DNA of 64,000 bases. Source: Rhabdophis nuchalis (lineage: Eukaryota; Chordata; Lepidosauria; Squamata; Natricidae). Shown here piece by piece: positions 45,574 through 55,849 of the stretch. Position numbers and translations under genes: made by a program. Position 1 is the stretch's first letter. Every line of letters starts with the position of its first letter. The stretch covers positions 29,329,119 through 29,393,118 of the forward strand of contig CM077648.1 of NCBI GenBank assembly GCA_039707465.1, given 5' to 3'. The notes under the pieces are model-generated. The model saw only the letters and a program-made list of their open reading frames with translations. It did no database searches and was not told the origin of the DNA.

Positions 45574-45698
45574 CCTCGCTATTGTGTCCAGGGAAGCCCA
45601 TGGAAAAAAAAAAAACCTTCTCGCAAGTTCAAAAAGTCTGATTGAACTTGTGAGAAGGGTTTTTTTTCCCAGGGGCTTCCCTGGACACAATGGCGAGG
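45574..45698. repeat. Hairpin 2 in the MITE
   Basis: CCTCGCTATTGTGTCCAGGG pairs with CCCTGGACACAATGGCGAGG, and ACCTTCTCGCAAGTTC with the complementary inner arm. It is a diverged copy of hairpin 1. Confidence 0.9.
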
Positions 45699-45748
45699 AC
45701 CACGGTGGACCGGGAAAGGTAAGTGGCGCAGCTTGCAGCCCAAAACTG

Positions 45749-46096
45749 CCCACCCCACCCCAATTGTAAAGGCAGCCTGCATGCTTCCCTTCCCTGCCCT
45801 CCCCTTTAGCGAGGGGTGGGGGAGAAGCGAGGCGTTCCTCTTACCTGTCCAGCCCAGCTGCGTTCCTCGCCCTTTCGTCCAGGGATTCCCCTTGTAAAAA
45901 AAACCTCATGAGTTGAACTCGCAAGGTTTCATGAGGTTTTTTTAATAAGGGGAATCCCTGGATGAAAGGGCGAGGAATGCAGCTGGGATGGACAGGTAAG
46001 AAGAACACCTCGCTTCTCTCCCATCCCCTCTCGCTAAAGGGAGGGCAGGGCAGGGAAGCAGGCAGGCTGCCTTTACAATTGGGGTGGGGTGGGGGG
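45749..46096. repeat. Giant palindrome (hairpin 3), about 350 bp
   Basis: The left arm from CCCACCCCACCCCAATTG pairs with the right arm ending CAATTGGGGTGGGGTGGGG. Pairing is nearly continuous inward through GTAAAGGCAGCCTGC, CTTTAGCGAG, TCTTACCTGTCC and AGGGATTCCCCTT. The centre is near 45922. Confidence 0.9.
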
Positions 46097-46299
46097 GTTT
46101 ATTTTGCACGAGAGGGAACAGGCAGGGGGGGTGATCGCATTGCTGGCTTGCCGATGTTTTTGCAGCAGGCTCTTTTTGTATTTAAATAGTTGGGGGGGGC
46201 TTAGTTTCGGGGGGAGGGCTTATTTTGGTACATGCTCTGAAAAGCCCGATTGGGCTTATTAGCCAGGCATGTTGTATTTTCGGGGAAACCCGATAGCTT

Positions 46300-47030
46300 T
46301 ACAATTACCAAAATAAGAAACTTCAATCCTTAAACAATTATTTTATTTCTTTGCATGAAATGAAAACTAGGATCTATACATACGAAATTAAGCACAGGAA
46401 CAACACTCTTTCATAGCTAAAACCTCTCTGTAACTGATATTTCTACTTAATCACTTCCTACAAGCTCAAACACAGGAGAAGTAAAACTGCATTTGTTGAA
46501 CCATTCAACTCAAATTTACAAGATAACTGAAACTAAATATGATGACTTTAAAACACTTTTACAGCATGGAAGCAAGGAAGAGAAAAGCAAACTGTTTTGG
46601 ACTTTTACAGATGTACAGAAGAAGAGTAGTCCTGGAAGCACTACAAATAAATTAGGATTTTAAAAATATACTAGATAATTCATTCCCCATTGGGTCATCA
46701 TTTAGAGATATTTCTTTATGTAAAAAGCAAAACAGGATCACCATGGGTGAGCAAAAAAGCAATGGGAAGGGCAAGGTCTTCCAACTTCCTGCCAGCTTTC
46801 TCATTGAGTTCCCTTATGAGAAGCTAACAGGGAGCATCAGAGATCTATCTTCCTTCTTTAGGAAGGGTCTGCAGCAGAGATGTTATGTGAATCGTGAAGA
46901 GCATATACACAGCATAGGGTGCTGGAAAGCATGCCTGGGACGAGTGCAGTGTGGGTCAGGTAGAGGGTGGTGTAGGTCAAGAAGGGTGCACGGGAGTCAC
47001 GGGAATATGTAAGAGGTGCAATGTAGGTCA
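46300..47030. other. Intron DNA, nothing recognised
   Basis: No clear gene or repeat. GTGCA..GGTCA motifs recur between 46930 and 47030 and again at 48480-48640, as an imperfect local repeat split by the insertion at 47038. Confidence 0.4.
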
Positions 47031-47204
47031 AGTAGAACAGGGGTCCCCAACCCCCGGTCCGCGGACCGGTGCCGGTCCGCGGCTTCATAGGAACCGGGCC
47101 GCAGGGCCAGCGAGGAGGAGAGAGCAGCCCCCTGAGCAGAGGATAGCCGAGCGCGCCTCCACCAGCTCCTTCCAACGGCCCAATGCACTTTCCGGGGCTT
47201 CCGG

Positions 47205-47410
47205 GAGGAGCCGGTATGTCGGCTGGGGAGGTTATCCCGCAGCGGGCGGGCGAAGGACTCAAGCTGCGGCTACCTTAAGGTGCCGCCAAAGCCATCCGGG
47301 CGCCACACGCCCACCTCCCTTCCAGCCCCGTGAGGTGCCCGGACGGAGCTCGGGTCCTTCGCCCGCCCGCTGCAGGATAACCTTGGCAGCCAACATGCTG
47401 ACTCCTCTGC
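47205..47410. repeat. Inverted repeat of about 60 bp within the nested insertion
   Basis: GGTTATCCCGCAGCGGGCGG then GCGAAGGAC (left) is the reverse complement of GTCCTTCGCCCGCCCGCTGC then AGGATAACC (right), with one to a few mismatches. Confidence 0.85.
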
Positions 47411-47439
47411 TGCTTCCCCGGGGGGAGGGAGGGAGAGAA

Positions 47440-47496
47440 TGACAGACACACAGAGGCAGACTTAGAGAGACAGAAAGAGAGAGAGGGGGGAAACAG

Positions 47497-47527
<31 letters not shown>

Positions 47528-48039
47528 GACAGAGATGGGTGGAGGGAGGAGAGAGACAGATACAGAGAGAGAGAGACAAAAAACAGAGAAAGAGAAAGAA
47601 AGAAAAATAGAAAAAGAAAGATAAAGGGAGGGTGGGAGGGAGGGAGTGAAGGAAAGAAGGGGGAGGGGAGGAAGGGAGGGGTGAAAGAAGGAAGGAAGGA
47701 AAGAAAGAAAGAAAGAAAAAGAAAGGGGAAAAGGATAGGAGGGAGGGAAGGAAAGAAGGAAGGAAGGGGAGGGAGGCAATGGAAGGAAGGAAAGGAAAGG
47801 AAAGGAAAGGAAAGGAAAGGCAGAAATATATTTTCCTATTTCCTTCCACCTCAAGCTACCTGTTTGGTTAACCAGGTTAAAGATCTATTTTTCTCCCAGT
47901 GGTCATTTCAAAGGAATCACATCCTCTGAGTCATTTCCTGGATTCAAACCAGCATCCCAAAGAGTCATGGGCTGCCTTTATATATACCGAGTGCCCATAA
48001 ATCCGTTTTTACCATCTTCAGAAGACCAAAGACCAGCCA

Positions 48040-48110
<71 letters not shown>

Positions 48111-48112
48111 AT
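47440..48112 (+). repeat. Purine-rich compound microsatellites (CA, GAGA, GGAA, GAAA)
   Basis: (AC)n at about 47496-47522, (GGGA/GAAA/GGAA)n to 47820, and (GAAA)n at 48045-48110. Apparent 130-196 codon frames on the opposite strand are low-complexity Ser/Leu/Phe/Pro translations. Confidence 0.93.
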
Positions 48113-48474
48113 TTATGACCACAATTGAGCCCAAAATTTTGGTTGCCAAGCAAGACTGTTAAGTGAGTTTCACCACATTTTCCAAGTTGGCCCCGCCCAC
48201 CGGGTCACATGACAAAGCAAAACAGGCCACACCTTTTGGCTCTCAAAAGAAATTTCAGTAGTGGTACTGTTGATATTTGGCTCTATTGACTAATAAGTTT
48301 GCTCACCACTGCCCTAGACGGCCAAGTGAGCCGACTCCCCCCCCCTGCATGCGCATGCGCCACCTGTTCCCCCTCCCCCCTCGTCCTCTAGGCCAGCCGG
48401 TCCGCAGAATTTTCTTTAAAATGAAACCGGTCCCTGGTGCAAAAAAGGTTGGGGACCCCTGAAGTAGAACATGT

Positions 48475-49675
48475 GGAAGGGTAGCACAGGTCAAGAAGAG
48501 TGCATGGGGGTTGAAGAGGTCTTGCACTAGAGATGGTGTGCTTTGGGAGGAGTGTCTGGAAGTGCTGGAGACTGCTTAAAAAGTGCTGCATAGGTCTTGA
48601 GCAGTGCATGGGGTCATAGCATGGGTCAGGAAAGGTGTGGGATGATGTGCCAAGGAGGTTTGATTTTTTTTAAAGTCAAAAACTGTGAAGCTGTTTTAAA
48701 ATCATTTACCATTCATCCACCAATCTTGAGCCTGTGGGTTGCTGTTTTTGCATTATTGTCTAATATTGACCATTGCAGCTGTTACGTGTTAAACAGAGTA
48801 GACGAAGGCAAGGAAACACAAGATATTTACTTGTATTTTATCAATAAGGTGTGGTTTCTGACTCTTGCCGGATTCTATATACTTGCTGTGTAAATTCGTG
48901 AATGGGCATTAAAAGAATGCTAACTGTATAAGTTTGATTTAGTTTGGTCTGTTGTAGAGGATAAAAATAATGGCCTTGAAGGACAAAAGGAAGATCTGCT
49001 ACAGGGGCAGCAAATAGATAAACAAAATCTGAACCCAAACCAAAAAAGTAATGTAATCTGTGCAAATGGCTCTGTTTAGGTTCACCATCACTGCTGCATA
49101 CTGTCTTCTCACCAAGATTAGTCTTGTATATACTGACAGCTAAAGCCTTATTTGCCTAAACATGCCCACAAAACACTTCAGTCACCATTAAAAATTATTG
49201 ATCGCGTTAAATACAGCTATTACTGTATTTAATAGCAAACTTCTGTTTTTTAACTGAATGAGAAAGAATGATTGCTTTTATGTAAGTAAACACATAGGAT
49301 TAGAAATGTATATGCATTTGTGATAGATTGTGATCACCCTACATCTTATAATAGAATGGAGCAATCACTGTCTATAGGTAAATAAGAAGTTATAATAGAT
49401 ACATAGCTGGGACATGCCACTTTGTTTAGCAGATGGCAATTCAAGAAGTCATTTTAAGTCTCCATTCAAAGGATACATACAGTGTAATTTTTACAGCCAT
49501 GGTGTATCAGTTTAAGGCATTAAAGGAGCACAGCCTGATGAAATTACAGCTTTATGCAATTTCATTCAAAAATTTTAATGGCATTTTTTTAAAAAATAAA
49601 CCATTTATCTAAGCATTAACTTTCCAGGATGTTCTCATCATGCTTCCCTGCCATAAAATACACTGCAATATATTG
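48475..49675. other. Intron DNA, nothing recognised
   Basis: No gene or clear repeat beyond the local GTGCATGGGG motif repeats near 48500-48640. Confidence 0.4.
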
Positions 49676-49884
49676 CAGTGGTTCCAACCTTTGCTCCGTG
49701 GACCCCTGGGGGATCACAATGTCATCATGGGTATGTGGGTGTGTGTGTCTGTGAAGGCTTGAAAAAATGTTATGATTTAAATCTTGAGTGTTTGCGGGGG
49801 AGGGGGGGTGTCTTTGGCCATGGTTTGTGGCCAGAAAAGGATTGGAAGGGGGACCGTGATGAAGAAAAGGTAGAGAACCACTGA
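49676..49884. mobile_element. Charlie-like hAT MITE fragment
   Basis: Ends CAGTGGTTCCAACC and GAGAACCACTG are inverted. No matching target duplication is seen. Confidence 0.7.
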
Positions 49885-50555
49885 CTTAGAGCATTTCACT
49901 GGGTATAAATCTACAAGATTTTCTCTCTCCAAAAATTTTGAATCTTTTTACTTTTCTTATATGCACCATATAACATTCAACAGACTTAGTAATAAAGTCT
50001 AAAAATATATCATTTTTTCCTTATTCCATTACAAGGATATAAATCATATTGCAATTTATGGATTTACATATTTACAATTTACAGACAAGATAATATAATA
50101 GCTCTTTCTTCATACAAAGCTAGTTATCAGCACGCTATTCAGAAGTTTAGCTTTATTAAAGTTCAAATAAACTTAGTTCTAAGTGTAAACAGCATATAAT
50201 ATTTCAAAGGCAGTCAGACTTAACCACCAAGTTGCTACTGATGCAAAACTTCTCTAAAATATATTAAATGCTTGTGTTAATTGACCTTAGTTTGATAGAC
50301 TATGGACACAACCAAGAAATTGATCATTTGTAATTCACCCCCATTTAATGTCAAGATAAAATTTTACTTCAAATAATGTCTAATTATTAGATGACATTAA
50401 TTCCAAGAGATGTGAACTCATATTTAACTGACAGTTGGATCTAACAGCAACCTCTCCCATAAAATGACCACTAAATAGCGGTATTACAATGATGCAGAGA
50501 GAGTGAGTGGACATTTCAAAGCTAAGCTGCTATTCAGACATATTGTTAGTTAGTT

Positions 50556-50760
50556 AAGAATTAGAATTCTTTATTGGCCAAGTGTGATTGGACACACAAG
50601 GAATTTGTCTTTGGTGCATATACTCTCTGTGTGCATAAAAAGACAATATACATTCATCAAGAATCATAAGATACAATACTTAATGATAGTCATAGTGTAC
50701 AAATAAGCAATCAGGAAACAATATCAATATAAATCGTAAGGATACAAGCAACAAAGTTGT
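50556..50760 (-). mobile_element. CR1/L2-group LINE 3' end, minus strand
   Basis: GAATTCTTTATTGGCCAAGT, then ACACAAGGAATTTGTCTTTG, are the reverse complement of the 3' end of 50908-51590. Confidence 0.85.
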
Positions 50761-50907
50761 GAAAATGTAATTAAGCTATCCAATAGTATCTCAGGCACTT
50801 TCTATTTTCCACCTGTTGCTAATATTGACCATAGTAACACAAATAGCTATCCAAAATCAAATTAACAACTGGGTGTAAGATTACAGCATATTTCGTTTTT
50901 AAGCAAC

Positions 50908-51590
50908 TGTCACTTTTTGCACTCAAGAAGCTCAAACTGCCCAAGGAGCTGCTGATACAATTCTACAGAAGAATTGTTGAGTCTGTCAGCTGCACCTCTA
51001 TAACTATCTGGTTTGGTTCTGCAACCCAACAAGACAGACACAGACGTCAGAGGATGATCAGAATTGCAGAAAAAAACAATTACTGCTAACCTGCCTTCTG
51101 TTGAAGACCTGTACAAAAAGAGGGCCGTGAAAATATCTACAGATCCCTCACATCCTGGACACAAATTGTTTCAACTCCTACCCTCAAAATGACGCTATTA
51201 GAGCACTGCATGCCGAGACAACTAGACACCAGAACAGTTTTTTCACAAAAGCCATAACTCTGCTAAACAAATAATTCCCTCACCACTGTCAAACTATTCA
51301 CTAAGGCTGCATTACTATTACTATTAGTCTTCTCATTGTTCCTATCACCCATCTCCTCCCACTTATGACTGCAGGACTATAACTTTGTTGCTTGTATCCT
51401 TATGATTTATCGATATTGTTTCCTGATTGCTTATTTGTTCCTATGACTATCATTAAGTATTGTACCTTATGATTCTTGACGAATGTATATTGTCTTTTTA
51501 TGTACACAGAGAGCCTATGCCCCAAAGACAAATTCCTTGTGTGTCCAATCACACGTGGCCAATAAAGAATTCTGCTCTGGTCTGCTCACT
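50908..51590 (+). mobile_element. CR1/L2/Rex-group LINE 3' fragment
   Basis: Broken plus frames encode LKKLKLPKELLIQFYRRIVE, SITIWFGSAT-like and HPGHKLFQLLP segments of a non-LTR ORF2 C-terminus. The 3' UTR ends CCAATAAAGAATTCTGCTCT. Confidence 0.83.
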
Positions 51591-51599
51591 CTAACTCTT

Positions 51600-52060
51600 A
51601 TTCTATTCTCAACAAAGCCAGCTTTCCCTATGACCGTGATGGCAAATGTTAAGTCCCCGGCCATACGACCGGTGCGGGGCAGAGTTGAAGCCTAAAACGC
51701 CAAGCAATGGAAAAGCAAAGCCAAAGTAGGAAAGAGATGAGATGAGATGGAAAAAAAAGGGGGAAGGGGGGAGGAAACACCCTAATTCAGTGCATTCACA
51801 AATAAGGTGAAATTCCCGGAGTACTTCCTGTTGTTTCTGCATCCATATCTGCCCCGCCTGCTTCACGGTAAGATCATGAATCAGGATATGTAGCAAGGAT
51901 TGCGCCTCTTTTTTTTCCGGCCAAAGTTTCAGGTTTCTTCTTCTTTCTTTTTTTTTTTAAGAAAGTGAGAAGCGACTGTTTTGTAAAAGGAGCCAAACTT
52001 CCTCCTCCTGTCCGTCTACATGCAGGGAGGGGGGGGGGAGCTGCCCCCTGATGACCCCTC
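51600..52060. other. First-intron proximal DNA
   Basis: Between the LINE and the first-exon donor. It contains a G-rich patch (51752-51772), a T-rich patch (51908-51960) and G/C runs. No coding support. Confidence 0.4.
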
Positions 52061-52071
52061 GGGAATCTTAC

Positions 52072-52480
52072 AGGTGATACGATCCAGGTGCTAAGAGGAA
52101 GGGCATCACCCCCTCCCCCTCCCCCTCCCCCTCCCCCTCCATCATCCCCTCCCCCGACGGCAAGCCGTCTCCACGAGCAACGAAGACACGGAGGGACTTC
52201 GTGGCTGCCCTGCACTCTCCATGCCACCCGCTTCTCCCTGCCCAGCTCCCATTCCCCGGCGAAGAGCAGAGACTGCCGCTAACCGGCTCGCCTTCCACCC
52301 TCTCTCGCTCGCTCTCGCTCTCTCTCACCGTCGCTCCTTCTTGCTTCTCTGCCGGCAGCACCAGAGAAAACTCAGCTTAGGTCGGTCCTCCTCCGCCTTT
52401 TTTTTTTTTAAATCCTTTCTCGCCCAGAACTCCGGCAGAGATCGGAACTGAGTGGACGGAAGTGGCGGCTGAAGACTCAA
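52072..52480 (-). other. ARFIP1: Probable ARFIP1 non-coding first exon
   Basis: This is minus-strand sequence downstream of the promoter motifs, GC-rich. It ends at a strong donor (CACCT then GTAAGA, exon end 52072). The transcript strand would contain four or more GGGGGA units at about 52108-52140, just before the donor. The start is approximate. A long upstream ORF from about 52361 runs to a TAA overlapping the donor, so in spliced RNA it would read on into the next exon. Confidence 0.55.
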
Positions 52481-52600
52481 CTCTATCGTCTTTGCTCCCT
52501 CCCCAAGTGGGACCCTTCTAGGAGACCGCTACGCGTGGCATAGTGTCTTTTCCGCGGAGCGGTAACAACATCCGGGTCTGCCCCAGTCGCATGCGCTCTT
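52440..52600 (-). promoter_or_regulatory. ARFIP1: CpG-rich core promoter of ARFIP1 with ETS and NRF1 motifs
   Basis: The sequence is CpG-dense with no TATA box. An ETS/GABP-type site ACGGAAGTG sits at 52456-52464 and an NRF1-type palindrome CGCATGCGC at 52588-52596. A CATCCGGG motif near 52570 may be a second ETS site. This is typical of a housekeeping vertebrate promoter and lies at the expected 5' end of the gene. The exact start site cannot be read from sequence. Confidence 0.55.
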
Positions 52601-52621
52601 TTCTTAAGGGAGTTCCTTCGC

Positions 52622-52722
52622 AAAGGTCTTCAAACTTGGCAACTGTAAGACTTAGCTGGCTGGAGAATTCTGGGAGTTGGAGTCCACGAGTCTTAAAGTT
52701 GCCAAGTTTGGGGAGACCCCTG
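52622..52722. mobile_element. Palindromic MITE copy just upstream of the promoter
   Basis: AAACTTGGCAACTGTAAGAC and AGTTGCCAAGTTTGGGGAGA are inverted, with GGCTGGAGAATTCTGGGAGT between. Same family as 5344-5478, with one arm shortened. It lies within about 30 bases of the NRF1 motif. Confidence 0.8.
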
Positions 52723-52724
52723 CG

Positions 52725-53195
52725 TTGGAAGAAAGAGCAGGAAGGGTCATAGACTCCGGGAATGGTAGAGATGCTTCCGAATCTCAAGGAAACGAGTGGA
52801 AAGGGACTTTCCTAGAACAGACCCGGTGATTAAGCTTCGCCTAAGGCGGCGTCTCCAAGGGGAATAAAATGTGGAACCTCCACGTTTCTCTTTTCCAGAA
52901 GAGAGGCTGCGGCTTTTTTGTAAACAGCTTTTGTAAAGAGCAATTCTGTAGTAAATATACAGTACCTAGAATGTAAATCTAAGAAAGCTGCATATTGATA
53001 AGGAGTAAGAGAAAAAAAAATATAGATGCCTTTGAACTATTGGTTTGGAGAGTATCTAAACCCTACATTTAATAGGATTACTATAGATGCAAGAAAATCC
53101 AGTCAATTCATTGTAGAAGAAGCACAATATTGCTATTTAAGATCATAATCAGAAGTCACATATTTTGGCATATAATATGAATATAAAGTTGGGAT
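52725..53195. other. Upstream intergenic DNA
   Basis: Moderate GC near the promoter, then AT-rich. No feature recognised. Confidence 0.4.
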
Positions 53196-53199
53196 TGCT

Positions 53200-53640
53200 G
53201 AAATGCCACCTCGAGAAGCCATCAGAGAAAATAAATAAGGGAATAACGGAAAGGAGAGGGGATGAGGAGGGAACGTAGAAAGGGTAAAGCAGAGGAAGTA
53301 AGGGTGGGGAATTAAGAGAGTAAGGGACAGGGTAAGGAAGAGAATAAGGGAGGAGGAAATAGGAAAGAGAGGGAAAGAAGAAAGGAGGAAGCAGAGGAGG
53401 AAAGAAGGCAGAGAAGGGAGGTTGAGAAGATGGAAGGAGTAAGGTTGTTGCAAAATAAGATGGAGGGACAGAGTGGCAAGAAAGTGACCCAAACTGTATT
53501 CTATATACGTATATGTGTAAAAATAATTATAGAGACTAATGATGAATAGAGAAATGTTAAATGGCAATTATAAGAATGCATATTTGTGGATGAACTTGAA
53601 AAATTTAAATAAAAAACTTTTTTTTAAAAAAACGAATGGA
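53200..53640 (+). repeat. GA-rich low-complexity DNA, possibly an L1 3' UTR
   Basis: GGAGG/GAAAG-rich tract followed by AATAAAAAACTTTTTTTTAA, a tail like that of L1 3' ends. The apparent 144-codon minus frame is a Leu/Ser/Phe low-complexity translation. Confidence 0.5.
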
Positions 53641-54890
53641 TGCTGGATAGAAAAAAAACAAATTGAGAGAAGTAGAAAAAAGAGGAGAGAAAACATTAGA
53701 GGGCAAAGTTAGGGTTATTACTGGCAAGTTTGTGGAGGAATTCCATTTTGTCATAAGAGTCAAGATGGTGAGCGTTTGTCCATATTGTCTCCAGAAGTCA
53801 AGTTGAATTGTATGGCATCTATTTAACTTGGTATGATTTTGTCAACTCAGTTTACTCAGTTGACCACTAAAGCTGAGGTTCTGTAGAAGTAAACAAAGAG
53901 TATATTTCCTATGTGGTGAGACATTTGTTTATGTCTGAGGTACTTTGTCCTTGCAATAAAAGGTACAACAATGAAATCGAATAGATGTTCCTAGTGGGAG
54001 CTCCATCTCAGTGCTTAAAGTAAATATCTTTACAGCACTCTCCATCAATGGTTTACAGGTATGTGCAATTCCAGTTCCATTCCCTAGCCAGCCCAGGGTG
54101 TGGGTGGGTGGTGGCTGCTTGCATTTTTCAATAAATATGCAAAGCCTCAGTGCAACTTGAAAATTCTGGGTTTTGATTCATTTTCTTAATCGTTAGACAA
54201 AGATACAGTTCTGAGCCAATCTCAGTCTTGGCTGACTTCATGAAAACTTTTAGTCAAACTTTATTTGAATGAACTTACTTAGCTTCTTATCTGGGGTGCC
54301 TTACATAAATCTCAAGTATGATCACCACATTCCAACTGTATTGTTTTTTATTATCACATAGCACATGGTTGTGATTTAGTTGAAAAATGTGTACAACAGT
54401 ACTGACTGTAATATCTTCCAGTACTTATGTCCCCAGATAATTTCCCATTTGAGTGTATTATCCAGACTATACCTTACTTAACTTTCAAACTCAGAGTAGG
54501 TATTGTCCAGTACAGGATGGACCAGGCTAAGAAATCAACACTATGTAAGTCAGTACTATTATTGTAACAACAGTGTAAGAGAATCTGAATGTGTTTCCCC
54601 CTCCATCACTCTTTCTTTGTGTGAACAAAGTGAGACTTACCTGGCATGTTTCTCAGTTATGTTTTTGGCCCAGACTCAGGCTGTTTTTATCTGACTGTTG
54701 CCTTGGTAGCAGATTTTCCTTCTCTCCTTCAAGGTCCTTCCTTCTTTCCTCTAAATAAATTAGCTGGTACTGCCAGCTGTTAAGATTAAACACACAGACA
54801 AATAAATAAAACATTCTGTTTTATGGGCTTATCGACATGCACTCCTTTCTCTGATTCTGAGACAAGCTGCCTATGGTTTTTTCCCCCAAG
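53641..54890. other. Upstream intergenic DNA, nothing recognised
   Basis: No gene or repeat family recognised. Confidence 0.4.
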
Positions 54891-54899
54891 ATACGTCCT

Positions 54900-55225
54900 C
54901 ACAATGGCAGCAAGGTAACTCAGTGGTTAAGATGCTGGGCTTGTCCACTGGAAAAGCCAGCAGCCTCAGTTTGAGACCTGAGCACCATGCAAACGGGTTG
55001 AGCTCCCGTCCTCTCCTGGTCCTGCCAATCTCACAGATCGAAAGCATGTGAATGCAAGTAAATTAATAGGTACCACTTTGATGGAAAGGTAACAGAACTC
55101 TGTCATGTCATACTGGTCACATGACTGGAAATGTCTTTGGACAGCATTGGCTCAATAGCCTTGAAATGGAGATGAGCATGGCTGGCCATGGTTAATGACT
55201 AGTGGAATAAAATCTTCAAGGACTT
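54900..55225 (+). mobile_element. Sauria-type SINE
   Basis: The head AAGGTAACTCAGTGGTTAAG, GGTACCACTTTGATGGAAAG, GGTCACATGACTGGAAATGT and GACAGCATTGGCTCAATAGC follow the family order. The 3' tail is degraded. Confidence 0.83.
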
Positions 55226-55229
55226 CTTT

Positions 55230-55520
55230 ATGCAGACTCCTTTATGCAATCTATGCAGGGTGTGCAGCTAACAAGTAGGCTAGCATGGTTGTTCCACAGT
55301 GAGACACTGATGAAGCGGGCACAGCAGCACCTGCATTTTCAGCATCACTTTCTTTAGAGGGATGATCAAGAGCATCCTGTCATATTACATGACAATCTGG
55401 TTTGGAAGCAATATTGCTTCAGACAGGAAGGGGTGTAAAGAGTGGTGAGTATGGCAGAAAAGATTATTCCTAGTTCACTTCCTTCTATTCAGGACATAGC
55501 ATAAAAGTGATGCTTGTGCA
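55230..55520 (+). mobile_element. Possible LINE fragment
   Basis: CATGACAATCTGGTTTGGAA and GGAAGGGGTGTAAAGAGTGG resemble the ITIWFG...KR segment of CR1/L2/Rex ORF2. Weak. Confidence 0.35.
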
Positions 55521-55685
55521 GGATCCACAGGATTGTCTGGACATTATACATCCACTTCACAACTTGTTTTCCTTGTTACCTTCTGGGAGGAGGATTTGTG
55601 GGATATAAAACAGAACATCCAGATTCAGTTGTGTATAGCATCAATCGTGTGAACTCTCTTCCTCTTTGTATTCAAAATGGACAGT

Positions 55686-55721
<36 letters not shown>
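55686..55721 (+). repeat. (GT)n microsatellite
   Basis: About 17 GT units, followed by TGTATGTATG tetramers. Confidence 0.95.
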
Positions 55722-55723
<2 letters not shown>

Positions 55724-55849
55724 GGTGTGTATATACATGTATGTATGTATGTAGATGGCATGTGTACATATGTATTATGCATGGATATGAATAGATGCGT
55801 ACTTTCTTTTGAGAACAAAATTTAGCCATTGGGCAGCCTGCCCACATTT

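Larger units (their letters stand above)
45139..46296. mobile_element. 1.16-kb MITE-like element with stacked hairpins
   Basis: The terminal blocks CTACCATGTTTTCCCAAAAA and TTCGGGGAAACCCGATAG are imperfect inverted repeats. GGCTTATTAG and GGGCTTATTTT subterminal motifs are shared with 60393-60875. No transposase or clear target duplication. Superfamily unassigned. The interior consists of three large hairpins. Confidence 0.8.
47038..48461. mobile_element. Tip100-like hAT MITE with a nested insertion
   Basis: Ends CAGGGGTCCCCAACCCC and GGTTGGGGACCCCTG, with AAGTAGAA at 47030-47037 and 48462-48469. The outer parts match 42148-42490, including TGCGCATGCGCC at 48350-48361. The middle (about 47200-48310) is a nested microsatellite-bearing hAT copy. 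Confidence 0.88.
3008..52560 (-). other. ARFIP1: ARFIP1 inferred transcription unit
   Basis: This is the approximate span from the CpG-rich promoter to the predicted poly(A) site. Both ends are inferred: the 5' end from CpG density, ETS and NRF1 motifs and a good splice donor at 52072/52071, the 3' end from tandem AATAAA signals followed by a T/G-rich element. The longest introns lie between the first exon and coding exon 1 (about 20 kb) and between the last two coding exons (about 11 kb). No other host gene was recognised inside the span. Confidence 0.7.

Noticed and set aside
47259..47849. 196-codon minus-strand open frame and its overlaps
   Set aside because: Low-complexity Phe/Leu/Ser/Pro translation of purine-rich microsatellites on the other strand.
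52068..52361. 97-codon minus-strand frame in the CpG region as a protein gene
   Set aside because: It lies in the probable 5' UTR, contains GE repeats from the GGGGGA tract and has no recognised domain. At most an upstream ORF.
53133..53567. 144-codon minus-strand open frame
   Set aside because: Leu/Ser/Phe/Pro-rich translation of a GA-rich low-complexity tract. No start context or family signature.
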